DNA of 64,000 nt from Pseudomonas lundensis (GTDB taxonomy: Bacteria; Pseudomonadota; Gammaproteobacteria; Pseudomonadales; Pseudomonadaceae). Below are positions 1-9,956 of this stretch, piece after piece. Made by a program: the position numbers and the translations under genes. The notes below the pieces were generated by a model. That model saw nothing but the letters and a program-made list of their open reading frames with translations, did not search any database and had not been told where the DNA came from. How positions within the stretch are numbered: position 1 is the stretch's first letter; each line of letters begins with the position of its first letter. The stretch spans positions 1 through 64,000 of the forward strand of contig NZ_JYKY01000014.1 of NCBI RefSeq assembly GCF_001042985.1. Direction: 5' to 3'.

Positions 1-40
1 AGAGGTACACTTTTTCGACTTTGGCGTCGGGTCGCATCAT
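1..40 (-). CDS. tnpB: IS66 family accessory protein TnpB, N-terminal fragment at window edge
   Basis: Two adjacent ATG codons (38-40 and 35-37) start a frame reading MMRPDAKVEKVYL before the window ends. This matches the conserved opening of IS66 TnpB (the 'IS66 Orf2-like' family), a small protein needed for IS66 transposition alongside the DDE transposase TnpC. A short upstream frame ending in a TGA that overlaps the ATG (GLPILSGALRS) has no usable length within the putative element, so I see no separate tnpA here. Only 13 residues are visible. Confidence 0.55.
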   Translation of the reverse strand, partial: MMRPDAKVEKVYL

Positions 41-124
41 GATCTCAGGGCTCCTGAGAGAATCGGGAGCCCAGCATCTGGCATTAGCTTAGTGCTTTGA
101 ATGTGGGGTTCATGGAGCGGTTAC
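1..124 (-). mobile_element. Left end of an IS66-family insertion sequence (runs off the window)
   Basis: Read leftward, the segment begins GTAACCGCTCC at 124, which fits the GTAA terminus typical of IS66-family inverted repeats. About 85 bases in, a reading frame starts with MMRPDAKVEKVYL, which I recognise as the N-terminus of the IS66 accessory protein TnpB. A 7-bp stem (GGGCTCC 48-54 with GGAGCCC 66-72) lies just before that start. The other end and the target duplication are outside the window, so the element's length and intactness are unknown. Its position just past the cobJ terminator suggests an insertion that spared the cob operon. The family call rests on remembered sequence. Confidence 0.6.
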
Positions 125-173
125 AATATTCCGACAGTGCTAGGGCATTAGGATGGCCAAACATTACCGTTAT

Positions 174-199
174 AAAAAAACGGCCTCATTAAAGAGGCC
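174..199 (-). terminator. Rho-independent terminator of the cobGHIJ operon
   Basis: GGCCTC (182-187) pairs with GAGGCC (194-199) around a 6-base loop. On the minus strand the stem is followed by G and seven T residues (174-180). It lies 15 bases past the cobJ stop, as expected for an intrinsic terminator. Confidence 0.85.
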
Positions 200-213
200 A
201 TTTATTCAGTACG

Positions 214-1887
214 TCAGGGCTTTTGCCCATACCAACGCGGTGTGTAGACCCATTCCAGTCCGTCAGCACGACGGAATGCGCATGTCGTCGACGAACCAAT
301 GATGACCATGGTGCGCATGTCCACCTGATCCGGCGTCAACGCGCCAAGGGTCGTCACACGTAGCGTCTGGCCCGGACGGCCGATATCGCGACCCAAGACG
401 ACCGGCGTCGCAGGCAGACGATGACGGGCGACGATGTCCAGTGCCACGCCTAGCTGCCAAGGGCGTGAGCGGGAAATCGGGTTATAGAACGCCAGCGCCA
501 GATCCGCCTCGGCCGCCAGGTCCAAACGTTTTTCGATGATGGCCCATGGCTTGAGGTTGTCCGAGAGCGACATCACGCAGAAGTCATGCCCCAACGGCGC
601 TCCAGCCTGCGCCGCCGTCGCCAGGGAGGCCGACACGCCCGGCAGGATCTCCAGGTCAACGCTGTGCCAGAGCGGATTGTTGGACTCGTGCAGCGCTTCC
701 AGTACGGCTGCCGCCATGGCGAACACACCAGGGTCACCAGACGACACCACCACCACTGAGCGCCCTTGGGTCGCCAGCTCGAAGGCATGCCGGGCTCGCT
801 GCATTTCTTCGCGGTTGTCGGTGCAGTGCAGCACTTGATCGTTACGGAACGGCCCGGCCATGCGCACATAGGTTTCATAGCCCAACACGTCGTTGGCCCG
901 TTCCAGCTCGGCCTTGACGGCGGGCACCATCAGCTCGGCAGCGCCTGGCCCTAACCCGATGACGGCCAGGCGTCCACGCGCACGTCCCAGTCGCTCAATG
1001 ACCAGTGGCACGGGCGCCACCCCCACGGTCACAGCATTCACAGGCTCACTCCAGGCGACTGACTGCTCGGCAAAATCATCATCGTCAGTTGCAAAACGTA
1101 GCGGCACACCCAGTTCAGTGGCCACTTCACGCAGTTGGATATCAGCCATCAGGGATTCGCCGGCCACGACGCACGCCAGGGATTGCCAGGCGACTTTCGC
1201 TTCGCGCAGCACGTCGCCAACGGTTTGCGCTGACACCACGGCGTTGACTTTCACCAGCACATTGCGCGGGTAAATCCGCAACTCGTCCGCCACAGGCTCG
1301 CGCGCTTCGCTGCCCACATGAATCGCCAGACGCGCGTCTCGGTGTTCGGGCAGTTGCGCACTGTCCAACCAGGGCGCGTCCCCTTCGATGCGCACGGATT
1401 CCCCGGCCAGCAGGTCTGACACAAAGCGCTTGCCCAGCTCCACATCACCCAGCACATAGCCACTCGGCGGATTCAGCAGGCAGGTGCCAAAACGCAGTTC
1501 GCCACTGGTGGTGATGGCGGGTGCAATCCCCAGGCCCGCAGCGATTTCCCGCGCCAGATCGTTGACCCCGCTCAAGCCCCCCAGTAAAGGCACCACGGCG
1601 CTGGCGTCTTCAGCAACGGCCAGAACCGGCGGCTCGGCCCCCTTCTCCAGCAACAACGGGGCGAGGGTGCGAATCACAATGCCAGCCGCGCAGAGCGCAA
1701 TGATGGGCGTGTCCTGCGCATACAGCTGACGCAGGTTGGCGCCAAAGTCGGTGTAAACCCGGTCCGCACCCGCTACCCGTTCAGCCAGGCCATAAATCAG
1801 TGAGGTGGGGTATATCTGCTGGATACGCCGGGCGGTGGCCAGACTGCCAGTGCCGAGGATGACAATGGCGGCAGCGGGGCGGCTCAT
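214..1887 (-). CDS. cobJ: CbiG/CobJ fusion: cobalt-precorrin-5A hydrolase-like domain plus precorrin-3B C17-methyltransferase
   Basis: The enzyme methylates C17 of precorrin-3B with ring contraction in corrin synthesis. The first ~310 residues are CbiG-like ([13 protein letters not shown], then a central and a C-terminal segment ending near [10 protein letters not shown]). The rest is a tetrapyrrole methylase with [12 protein letters not shown] at its start, the [14 protein letters not shown]-binding loop and [13 protein letters not shown]. About 557 residues is normal for the pseudomonad fusion and roughly twice a stand-alone CobJ. I use the ATG at 1887, whose ATGA overlaps the cobI stop. 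A GTG 9 bases upstream is the alternative. It is the last gene of cobG-cobH-cobI-cobJ. Confidence 0.93.
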   Translation of the reverse strand: MSRPAAAIVILGTGSLATARRIQQIYPTSLIYGLAERVAGADRVYTDFGANLRQLYAQDTPIIALCAAGIVIRTLAPLLLEKGAEPPVLAVAEDASAVVPLLGGLSGVNDLAREIAAGLGIAPAITTSGELRFGTCLLNPPSGYVLGDVELGKRFVSDLLAGESVRIEGDAPWLDSAQLPEHRDARLAIHVGSEAREPVADELRIYPRNVLVKVNAVVSAQTVGDVLREAKVAWQSLACVVAGESLMADIQLREVATELGVPLRFATDDDDFAEQSVAWSEPVNAVTVGVAPVPLVIERLGRARGRLAVIGLGPGAAELMVPAVKAELERANDVLGYETYVRMAGPFRNDQVLHCTDNREEMQRARHAFELATQGRSVVVVSSGDPGVFAMAAAVLEALHESNNPLWHSVDLEILPGVSASLATAAQAGAPLGHDFCVMSLSDNLKPWAIIEKRLDLAAEADLALAFYNPISRSRPWQLGVALDIVARHRLPATPVVLGRDIGRPGQTLRVTTLGALTPDQVDMRTMVIIGSSTTCAFRRADGLEWVYTPRWYGQKP

Positions 1888-2615
1888 CCTTGCCACCGTT
1901 CGCCGGGCACGATGATCAGCGAAAAATATGGCGACGACAGGGGATCGACGTCATTAAAAGGCACAATTTTCTGATTGCTCATGGTGGCACGCTCCACGTA
2001 CAGCGCCCGCTCGGCCAGGCCCAGCTCGCTCAGGACTTCGCGCACCTTATGGAAGTTACGCCCCAACTTCATGATGACGGCGGCATCGGCATCCGCCAGA
2101 CGGCGCTTGAGCTCTTCGTGCGGCAACACGCCGGACAACACCGACAAGCTCTGATTGCGATACACCAGCGGCACGCCCAGCACTGACGCACCGCCCAGCA
2201 TCGAGCAAACACCCGGCACCACTTGGGCTTCAAATTGCTGCGCGAGGCGATCATGCAGGTACATGTAAGACCCGTAGAAGAACGGGTCGCCCTCGCAGAT
2301 CACCGCCACGTCGCGTCCGGCTTGCAGATGCTGCGCCACGTCGACTGCGGCTTGATCGTAAAAATCGCTGATGATTTGTTCGTACGACAACGGCGCCGGC
2401 AAGGCTTCGGTGGTCACCGGGTACACCAAAGGCATCAGGGTTTGTGCACCTTGCAGGTGCGCTTCGATGATGCCGAACGCGTTGCCTTTTTTACCCTTGG
2501 CCACGAAGTACGCCACCACGGGCGACTCGCGCAGCAGGCGTAACGCTTTGACCGTGATCAATTCAGGATCGCCGGGCCCCACACCCAAACCGATCAAACG
2601 TCCTGGTTGCACCAT
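1884..2615 (-). CDS. cobI: Precorrin-2 C20-methyltransferase
   Basis: This SAM-dependent tetrapyrrole methylase converts precorrin-2 to precorrin-3A, the first step committed to the corrin ring. Family hallmarks are [16 protein letters not shown] near the N-terminus, [15 protein letters not shown] (SAM loop) and [13 protein letters not shown]. The ~243-residue length is typical. The ATG at 2615 overlaps the cobH stop as TGATG; the GTG one codon upstream could also serve. It overlaps cobJ downstream by 4 bp, so the two are translationally coupled. Confidence 0.94.
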   Translation of the reverse strand: MVQPGRLIGLGVGPGDPELITVKALRLLRESPVVAYFVAKGKKGNAFGIIEAHLQGAQTLMPLVYPVTTEALPAPLSYEQIISDFYDQAAVDVAQHLQAGRDVAVICEGDPFFYGSYMYLHDRLAQQFEAQVVPGVCSMLGGASVLGVPLVYRNQSLSVLSGVLPHEELKRRLADADAAVIMKLGRNFHKVREVLSELGLAERALYVERATMSNQKIVPFNDVDPLSSPYFSLIIVPGERWQG

Positions 2616-3241
2616 CACTCGATCTCCGTGGCCAGGGCGTTCACCGCAGCCGCCGCCATGGCGCTGCCGCCACGACGGCCCTGCATGATCACAAACGGCA
2701 CGCCGCGACTGTCAGCCGCGAGCATGGCCTTGGATTCGGCCGCACCGACAAACCCCACCGGAAAGCCCAGGATCAGTGCCGGTTTTGGCGCACCGGCATC
2801 GATCATTTCCAGCAAATAAAAGAGTGCGGTCGGCGCGTTGCCGATCACCACGACGCTGCCTTCCAGATACGGACGCCACAGTTCAAGGGCGACCGCCGAA
2901 CGGGTATTGCCCTTCTCCAGCGCCATCTCGGCCACGCCGTCTTCCTTGAGGGTGCAAATCACCTTGTTGTTGGCAGGCAAGCGCGTGCGGGTCACCCCTT
3001 CGAGCACCATGCGTGCATCACACAAAATCGGGGCGCCAGCGGCCAATGCATCTCGCCCGGCTTTGCCCGCCCCCGGCGAGAAGCGCAGGTCTTCGATGGC
3101 ATCGACCATGCCGCACGCATGGATCACCCGCACGGCCAGTTTTTCAAGGTCCGCCGGGATGCTGTCGAGGTTGGCCTCGGCACGAATAATGGCGAACGAG
3201 TTGCGATAGATCTCTTGACCGTCGCGGATGTAATCAATCAT
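2615..3241 (-). CDS. cobH: Precorrin-8X methylmutase
   Basis: CobH moves a methyl group from C11 to C12 of precorrin-8X to give hydrogenobyrinic acid. The protein starts [16 protein letters not shown], the usual CobH/CbiC opening, and carries the active-site segment VIHACGMVD, where the His is the catalytic proton donor of the family. It ends in the glycine-rich [13 protein letters not shown] loop. The frame stays open 33 codons further upstream inside cobG, but the ATG at 3241 gives the family length of 208 residues and overlaps the cobG end by 8 bp. Confidence 0.94.
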   Translation of the reverse strand: MIDYIRDGQEIYRNSFAIIRAEANLDSIPADLEKLAVRVIHACGMVDAIEDLRFSPGAGKAGRDALAAGAPILCDARMVLEGVTRTRLPANNKVICTLKEDGVAEMALEKGNTRSAVALELWRPYLEGSVVVIGNAPTALFYLLEMIDAGAPKPALILGFPVGFVGAAESKAMLAADSRGVPFVIMQGRRGGSAMAAAAVNALATEIE

Positions 3242-4565
3242 GGGTGTTGCTCCGTTGGCGGGCTTCAAGCCAGGCGCCCGCCGCTTCAATAGTAAGATTG
3301 CGCTCGCGCAGCACACCGAATCCGGCGTGCTGCGGGTCACGTAAATAGAGGTCGTAATGACCGGGCGCTACAGCCAGCAACGTGACCGGCGCCACATGGG
3401 CCGCCGCGCAAGAGCGCAGGCAACCCGTCAGGTGAATGGGCTGCGGCTGCGAGATCAGGCTCGCAAGTCGGCGCGCATCCTGCTTGGTATCGGCCAGCCC
3501 TTTGATGCAGGCGCTGGAACCGGTGCACGCGACCATTTGCGTCAGCGGGTGTTGCGCATCACACAACAGGCCCAAGGCGTGCAGCGCTTGAGTGACACAC
3601 GCAGCCTGTTCGGCGCGCACATGCGGAACCAGCACGCCTTGCCAAGGGGTAAAGCGCAAAGTGCCATTTCCATAGCGTGTGGCGACCTTCGCCAGCCCGC
3701 TGAGCAGGGCGGCATCGAGTCGGCCCAACGCCAAGGTCGCGCCTACGTAGACCTGACCTGTTTCTCGCTGTGGATAAGTTCCGATGGGCGATTGCCTGCT
3801 GTGGGGCGCGCGCGGCCACGCGGCCGCGGGGCCGATCGCCACGCTGAGGCGCTGCGCCAGTTGCGCGACAAAATCGGTGATCGCCCGCTCTTTGAACAGG
3901 TGGCGCATTCGGGTGTGCTCGGGGCGCGCCCACTCCAGAAACAGCGTGAGTACGGCCATCACCAGTGCATGCCCATGCTCGACCGGCACGCTACCGAGCG
4001 CCGCATCCTGCGCCGGGCAACCCGCAAGGCCGAAGGCCAGGAGTGGCTGGCCATTGCATTCAAAAGCGCACAGCCACAGATCGTGATGATGCTCCCGCAT
4101 GGCCAGCGCTTCGCCGCCGTCCAGCTGCACCGCGAACTTGGCCGACAACTCGGCAAAACGCGGCGTACTCTCCAGGCTGCCGAGGATCTGGCGTGCCAGC
4201 GGCCATGTATCGATCACCTGTTGCGGATCGATGCCCGCGGTCGGGCTGAGCATCAGGTTGCGCACGTCGTCACTGGCGGCATTCGCTGGCCCAAGGCCCA
4301 CGGCCAGCAACGGCTCGATCAACGCCTGATGCGCCGGGCCGACGCCACGAATCTGCAGGTTGCTGCGGTTGGTGGCCTCAATCACGCCGCTGGCATAACG
4401 GTGCGCCACGTCCGCCACCGCCTCAGCCTGTTGAGCGGTGATCAGGCCACCTGCCAGCTTGACGCGACAAATGCCACCGTCCATCGCCTGGACAATGCGC
4501 AGTAAGCCGGGGCAGCCCGAAGGGCGCACTGGCGTCGTGGCAGGGAAATCAGGTGGCAAGGTCAA
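3234..4565 (-). CDS. cobG: Precorrin-3B synthase, oxygen-dependent
   Basis: CobG is an Fe-S and non-haem-iron monooxygenase that hydroxylates precorrin-3A and forms the lactone before ring contraction. Its presence marks the aerobic route. It has two nitrite/sulfite-reductase ferredoxin-like half-domains (RPSGCPGLLRIVQAMDGGICRVKL at the start; IGTYPQRETGQVYVGATLALGRL in the middle) and C-terminal cluster cysteines in VACTGSSACIKG and LTGCLRSCAAAH. No ATG lies near the expected N-terminus. An in-frame TGA stands three codons before the TTG at 4565, so a TTG (4565 or 4559) or a GTG a few codons later must be used. Confidence 0.9.
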   Translation of the reverse strand: MTLPPDFPATTPVRPSGCPGLLRIVQAMDGGICRVKLAGGLITAQQAEAVADVAHRYASGVIEATNRSNLQIRGVGPAHQALIEPLLAVGLGPANAASDDVRNLMLSPTAGIDPQQVIDTWPLARQILGSLESTPRFAELSAKFAVQLDGGEALAMREHHHDLWLCAFECNGQPLLAFGLAGCPAQDAALGSVPVEHGHALVMAVLTLFLEWARPEHTRMRHLFKERAITDFVAQLAQRLSVAIGPAAAWPRAPHSRQSPIGTYPQRETGQVYVGATLALGRLDAALLSGLAKVATRYGNGTLRFTPWQGVLVPHVRAEQAACVTQALHALGLLCDAQHPLTQMVACTGSSACIKGLADTKQDARRLASLISQPQPIHLTGCLRSCAAAHVAPVTLLAVAPGHYDLYLRDPQHAGFGVLRERNLTIEAAGAWLEARQRSNTHD

Positions 4566-4606
4566 GGATCAATCCAGAGCAGGCAATGCGCTATCGCGGG
4601 TCGCGC

Positions 4607-4635
4607 ATTATGCCTGCTTTGGGGCGATGCATGAA
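4607..4635 (-). promoter_or_regulatory. Candidate sigma-70 promoter of cobGHIJ
   Basis: On the minus strand TTCATG (4630-4635) and CATAAT (4607-4612) are separated by 17 bases. The -10 matches 5/6 and the -35 only 3/6. It sits about 42 bases before the cobG TTG and downstream of the toxin-like gene's stop, so cobG would keep its own promoter despite that gene. Sequence inspection only. Confidence 0.35.
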
Positions 4636-4685
4636 AAGCCTGCCGGACGGAATGCCCACGCCGTTCCTTCGTCCGCTGCCCTGCC

Positions 4686-7600
4686 CTAAACCAATACTGG
4701 GTAGACACGCCCTAATTGAACAATCAGCAGCACCAGCGTATCGGCATTGGCCAGCATCATCTCAACCCGTTTGACAGGGTCATTTCTGAACACCAGACGG
4801 GCTTGATCCAACGTGCTCACGCCCGCAATTTGCTTGATGTACGTTTTAGCCGGGCCTCGGGGGATGTCTTCCCACTGCTGGGTTTCGGGGTTGAACACTT
4901 TAAACAAATGCTCCGTGGTCGCGTGAGGTGAGTGATTTCTCTGGATCTCTTGGTTTAGCGTTTTCAGGTGGCGCCCAAAGGGCAAGTCCTCGTCTAACAC
5001 GTCGGGGTAGGGGAAACCCGCGTTCAAATAATGAATGTCCTCGGTGTCGAGCACATCGTGGGTGACCTCGTGCAGCAGAAACGACGCACGCAAATGCTGG
5101 CCGGCGCGAAAAGGCGGTGACGCGGCCTTTAAATACGGGTGGTTCAACGCATAAGAGCGCTCAAACAAGGTATTGAAGAAAACCTCCGTCAAATAGATGC
5201 GCCTTGAACTGTCGGCGCGATTGACAAAGGCTGAGGCCCGCGAGTTGAAACGGGAGCGGCACACCACGTATTTACGCGACGTGTAAGGCGACAAGTCAGG
5301 GTGCAGGAACCGCGCGAGTAACGCGTCAATGCGTGTCTTGACGTGCTCAAGATGAACCGGCTCCAGCGTTTCGAGACCAAAAAACGTTTTCAGAAACTCA
5401 CGGTTTTTTCTGTTCGTGCTGCCCGGCGCATCCAGGTCCTTGAGGACCTGCGTTGCGCGTTTCAGATAAATCGTGGCCAATTCATGGGCCTGGCGGATGT
5501 TCAACGCCTTACCCGGAAAGCGACGCCCGATACTGTCCATGCCGATGGCCTGTATTTCATAGGTCAGGGCATTGGTCGCCAAGGTGCCGAACTCGCTCAT
5601 CCTGGACGCGGCAGGCCCACCGCCCGGCAGCGGCTCAGCCACGTCCACTTCCCAGTGTTGTTGTGCGTTGAGTTTAATCAACGGGCCCTCTCGGGTTTCA
5701 TCCAAGTAGATGCGCCAGCGATTGCGCCACGCCTGCACCCGAAACACCTGCGCGCTCAAGGGGACGTAATACAGACCGGTCTGTGGGTCACTGTAAATCT
5801 GTGTCTGCGGGTCGTGGGTTAAATCCACCAGCGCGACATCATTGGCCCGATAGGGCGTCAACCCCTGCGCAGGCCCTTGAAACTGCAGATCGGCACGCGC
5901 ACTTATTTCGGCTCCCACCTCATCAATCACGCCCGTACCCGCCGAACGGATCAGTGAATGCCAAGCGCGACGTGTCGTCGCCAGCACCACCAATGACAGG
6001 GCGAAATTGGCCACCGCTTCAACCCATTGGCCCTTCTTCCCTGCGCTCAAGCCTTCACGAAACAGCCCCAGCGCCTGCCAGACCACAATGGGAATACTCA
6101 GCTTGCCGGGCACAAACATAACGGCCGTATTAACCACCAACGTCATTAAATACGTGAAGGACTCCCAATCGGCCTGCGCCGTGGTCTTGGACTGCAAGCC
6201 CGCCATTTCCAATAACAGTCGGTAGTTGTCCCGGTACAAGGTGGAGAACAGATTGCCCAGAATAGGGCGATTGGCCAGTGCCACGGGCGGCGGGGTCTGC
6301 CATCCGTTCAGCAATTGCGAATCCGAATAGTGCGGCAAGTGCGGTTCGACAAATCCGCCATTGGCGTATGTTTTTCGCTCGAAGGCGGGCAAGCGTTGCA
6401 ACACCACGTTCTGCAAAGACTCACGGGTGTAGAGGTCCGCCAGCAACTGCCCTTCGCTGGCGTATTCCTTGAGTGAAAAATGTTCGTTGTACATCACCCA
6501 CAGCAACTGTGGACCCACCTCGCCAGACGGCGGGCCCACGATATAGAGGCCTGTGGCCAAGTCCGGGGTGCGGCCCGGGTCGGCGATCAGTTCCAGCGGA
6601 CGGATGATGAGCGCAACACCGTTCAGCGGGTCGCGCGCAATGCCATCGGGGCGTTCGATGACGTGTTTCAAATAGGCATACGCCGTGGCGGACAATGAAC
6701 CACTGAGTTTTTCTCTTAGCCCCTGTTCAAGCACTTGCAGCAACAATTGGTCGCCGAACTGCCGTTGCCGTTGTGCGGCGCCTTCGCTTTCAGGAGCCAG
6801 GGTACTTTTGAGCAAGGCTTGATAGTGCCGACCGATATCAAGCCTTCGCACCAGACGCGTGGCATAGCGTGCGTCCAGCGCCAGCGGCAAGGCGTTGCCA
6901 TTTACGGGCCGCAAAAACATCGATCCGCCCTCGAGCCGGTTGAAGCCGTTGAGCGCGAACCGGGTCAACGGCTGGATATCACGGGACGTGGCGGCGGCCA
7001 AAAACGACGGGGTGCTGCCCACCGCAACCGGCGCGGCCACGTAAGTGTCGAGCACAACTTCAATGGCGTCCGGGTCCAGGGCACGATCTGGGAAATCGAG
7101 CGCCAACTGCGCCTTGAGCTCCGTGCGGGCGTAGCCCTCAATGTCGGGAATGCCCTGCAAGTAATTGCCATTTTCCTGCACGGCCAACGGGTAGCGTTGC
7201 AGCAGGTTGGCGTACGCCAATTGGTCGGCCCTGGATGCATTTTTTAACCAAAGCGGCAGTGCATGTTCTAACTGCTGCGTCTCGGCCATTTCGCGATGGC
7301 GTTCAAGGTTGAGCCCGGCAAGGCCCTCGTTCAACAGGCTGCGGGCGAGGTTTTCAAAGCTGTGCGCGGTCAAGGGAGTATCCCGGGCCTGACGGCACAC
7401 GTAATCGGCATCCAGCAACACTTTGTTAATGGCCGCTTCCTGACTCTGATACACAAAGTCCTCGTCGAAGCGCTCGAAGTTGACCCACTGATTCTCCCCC
7501 TCCACCGCCCAATCGCTGCGACTGTCGAGGTGTTCGCCAATCAGCGATTGCTCATCCCAGCGAACCTGGTCTAACAGGTCGCTGCGCAGACTTTGATCAA

Positions 7601-9956
7601 GTAACAGCGCCTCCAGATGCGCCTTGCACTGGTCCACCGACGCAAAACCCTCAAAGCCTGACACTGGCGTCCAGAGGATTGCCCGACCTGCACTTTCAGA
7701 CGCCTGCCCGCCCCGCTCGGTGATCAGCAGGCAGTGGGTGAGGCTGACCCCACTCAACGGCGCGCCGAGATTCAGAAACACGCCGAATACGTCCGGCACA
7801 AACTGATTGAGCGCCGGACGCTGAGTACTCACCGGGTAGGTCAAGACTGTAGAAATGACGTGTTTGTCCTGGGTCTCAAGGTGATTGCCCCTCACCATCA
7901 ATCGCAGATCAGCGCGCAACATCACGTGCCTGAGTGTGGCCAGATGCCGGGCCAGGGTATCCGGCGCCAGCGAGGTGTAGGGCGTATAGAAGAAGGTCGA
8001 GAGTTGCTGCTTGAAGGCCTGATCGAATGTTTTTGCCAGCATGTCCAGCAGTGTCAGCAACTTGGTGCCGCTCACGCGTTTGAGGGGTTTGATCTCCTCA
8101 TCGATTGAGGACCTGATCCCGCCCTGTAGGAACGCCGGGTTCTGCGGCAAGGGGTAACGACCGGTGACACGCTCAAGCAAGGCATCAATGACTGTCAGCG
8201 TGCGCACCGGCACACGGCCAACTGAAGACTCATCCGCGTCAAACACCTGCACCCACACCTCAGAGACATCGATGAAGCGTTGCCCCTCTTGATTCAACAC
8301 CGCCACCCATAAATGACGGGCGCACATCCGTGGCGTCGGCCACTGCCTGAGTAACGCATCCCTCTGGGCCAGGGTCTTGGGCAGTTTGAGACTCAACACG
8401 TCGGACAAACCGTTCTCGTTGACGGCCAGCGGCAAGCCATTGCTGTCGGGCAAAAACCGACTGTCCCAGCGCCCCCGGCTATTGAGCGCCAACAGACCGG
8501 GATCGATCAGCGCGCGCATATCGAGTGCGTGGTCCACCGCAGCCAGCGCCAGTCGACGGTCCTGATACTGGCCCGCCAGATAAACCAGGTCGCGGATCTG
8601 CTTGGCCCGTACGGCATGAATGCAATCTTCAAAGACCGCACCGGCAATGTTTTCGACACGCAGCGTGGGCGAGACCATGCCGGCCAGCAAGGGATGCTGA
8701 TCCTGAGGCGCATGACGAGCAATGGTGTCAAATGTGGCAGGGCTGCGCAGCTTGCTCAGCACATAGCTGGAAAGCCGTGCACGGGTCGATATGCTCACCA
8801 GCCCGGTCGAGGCACTGAACACGTACACGCCATTGTTTTGCCCCGGAAAATAAAGGCACAACAACCCCGCCAGCTCGACCTCAGTGCCATTGCCCTGCGA
8901 CACCAACAGGCGAGCCGCCCCGATGCGTGCGGGGTCATGCTGTGAGGCAAGCAGTTGTTGCAGAGCCTGAAACGTCTGCGCAGAGATTTCGCCGGCCTGA
9001 CGGGCTTGCACCAGGTGCTGAAAAAACACATCACCCAGCCGTGCGACGCCATACGCATGCGGGCTCGGCTGGGGGCCCGCAGGCAGGTCCCAAAAAACAG
9101 ACATCGCTTCGCTCATACGGGTCATGAGTTGCTCGGTCGCCGCCGTGAGCACTCGCGTAAATCGCCGATCCAGGTCGGCGTCATTTTCTGCCGGACTTCG
9201 GGTAAAAGGGCCGGTCCAGGTGTATGAACGGTCCGTTGCTAACTGGCCGTTAACAAACAACTCCAGCGCGACGCTGCTCAGGCTGGGGCCGGGGTCGTCA
9301 GATGTCTGACCCTGCGGCGTACTGGCCCGGTGAATGTTTTGAGCCGTCACGGGCTGCCCGGCAAAGTGCAGCTCCAGCTGAACCTGTAACTGTTGATCCA
9401 CCAAGACCCTCAGAGTGGGCGTGGCCAGCAGCCGTTCCAGCGTATCGGCCTGGCTGGCGGTCAGAAAATCATTCAGTGTCTGGCTGAGGTACGTCAGGAC
9501 CGGCGCGGGCACATCACGGGTTCGCAGGGTCAGCTCGCCCGTCAGGCTCAGGAACGGTCGCACGTCCACCGGGCAAAAACGCAGCACCGGTTCACGCAGC
9601 AAGGGATCATCCAGCAGCAGTTCCAACGCAGCGCTCAGCGCCTCGATGTCATTGAATTTCTCCAATGCCCCCAGCGGGGTCAGCAGAAATACCGGGGACT
9701 GCGTGGCGGCTGTGTGCGTCAGCAGCAATGCACCTGCCCACTGCGCCGTACGGGACTGATGCCGACTCAAAAACACGCTGCTGACGTGAGCGGGGATCGC
9801 ATTGCCGGTTTCATCGGGCACGGCAGTCAGCGCCTGGCTCAGCCAGTCATGTTCAAACGCGCCGATAACCCCGGCTGTTTGCGCAGCGTCAAGACCGCGC
9901 AGGTAAAGGGCATGCAAGGCCTGCTCGGTCAACGCCGCGTGTGCAATAAGGTTCAT
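4686..9956 (-). CDS. Giant DUF6543 (dermonecrotic/membrane-targeted) toxin-like protein with C-terminal HExxH metalloprotease-like motif
   Basis: The 1756-residue protein has no signal peptide. It has (1) about 850 residues of unassigned N-terminal sequence; (2) a DUF6543-like segment with RLDIGRHYQALLK near residue 1037 and LKEYASEGQLLADL after it; (3) two hydrophobic stretches at about 1267-1327, a candidate translocation hairpin; (4) a C-terminal domain with HEVTH at 1629-1633 followed by DTEDIHYL. HExxH plus a nearby T-x-D-x-x-Y resembles aspzincin metallopeptidases. The ATG at 9956 has AGGAG five bases upstream; the 18 codons further upstream are unlikely to be coding. It lies leftward between the divergent cobG and cobL operons with no immunity or secretion gene beside it. 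Known: DUF6543 proteins are annotated as toxins in Pseudomonas. Inference: intracellular protease effector. Confidence 0.72.
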   Translation of the reverse strand: MNLIAHAALTEQALHALYLRGLDAAQTAGVIGAFEHDWLSQALTAVPDETGNAIPAHVSSVFLSRHQSRTAQWAGALLLTHTAATQSPVFLLTPLGALEKFNDIEALSAALELLLDDPLLREPVLRFCPVDVRPFLSLTGELTLRTRDVPAPVLTYLSQTLNDFLTASQADTLERLLATPTLRVLVDQQLQVQLELHFAGQPVTAQNIHRASTPQGQTSDDPGPSLSSVALELFVNGQLATDRSYTWTGPFTRSPAENDADLDRRFTRVLTAATEQLMTRMSEAMSVFWDLPAGPQPSPHAYGVARLGDVFFQHLVQARQAGEISAQTFQALQQLLASQHDPARIGAARLLVSQGNGTEVELAGLLCLYFPGQNNGVYVFSASTGLVSISTRARLSSYVLSKLRSPATFDTIARHAPQDQHPLLAGMVSPTLRVENIAGAVFEDCIHAVRAKQIRDLVYLAGQYQDRRLALAAVDHALDMRALIDPGLLALNSRGRWDSRFLPDSNGLPLAVNENGLSDVLSLKLPKTLAQRDALLRQWPTPRMCARHLWVAVLNQEGQRFIDVSEVWVQVFDADESSVGRVPVRTLTVIDALLERVTGRYPLPQNPAFLQGGIRSSIDEEIKPLKRVSGTKLLTLLDMLAKTFDQAFKQQLSTFFYTPYTSLAPDTLARHLATLRHVMLRADLRLMVRGNHLETQDKHVISTVLTYPVSTQRPALNQFVPDVFGVFLNLGAPLSGVSLTHCLLITERGGQASESAGRAILWTPVSGFEGFASVDQCKAHLEALLLDQSLRSDLLDQVRWDEQSLIGEHLDSRSDWAVEGENQWVNFERFDEDFVYQSQEAAINKVLLDADYVCRQARDTPLTAHSFENLARSLLNEGLAGLNLERHREMAETQQLEHALPLWLKNASRADQLAYANLLQRYPLAVQENGNYLQGIPDIEGYARTELKAQLALDFPDRALDPDAIEVVLDTYVAAPVAVGSTPSFLAAATSRDIQPLTRFALNGFNRLEGGSMFLRPVNGNALPLALDARYATRLVRRLDIGRHYQALLKSTLAPESEGAAQRQRQFGDQLLLQVLEQGLREKLSGSLSATAYAYLKHVIERPDGIARDPLNGVALIIRPLELIADPGRTPDLATGLYIVGPPSGEVGPQLLWVMYNEHFSLKEYASEGQLLADLYTRESLQNVVLQRLPAFERKTYANGGFVEPHLPHYSDSQLLNGWQTPPPVALANRPILGNLFSTLYRDNYRLLLEMAGLQSKTTAQADWESFTYLMTLVVNTAVMFVPGKLSIPIVVWQALGLFREGLSAGKKGQWVEAVANFALSLVVLATTRRAWHSLIRSAGTGVIDEVGAEISARADLQFQGPAQGLTPYRANDVALVDLTHDPQTQIYSDPQTGLYYVPLSAQVFRVQAWRNRWRIYLDETREGPLIKLNAQQHWEVDVAEPLPGGGPAASRMSEFGTLATNALTYEIQAIGMDSIGRRFPGKALNIRQAHELATIYLKRATQVLKDLDAPGSTNRKNREFLKTFFGLETLEPVHLEHVKTRIDALLARFLHPDLSPYTSRKYVVCRSRFNSRASAFVNRADSSRRIYLTEVFFNTLFERSYALNHPYLKAASPPFRAGQHLRASFLLHEVTHDVLDTEDIHYLNAGFPYPDVLDEDLPFGRHLKTLNQEIQRNHSPHATTEHLFKVFNPETQQWEDIPRGPAKTYIKQIAGVSTLDQARLVFRNDPVKRVEMMLANADTLVLLIVQLGRVYPVLV

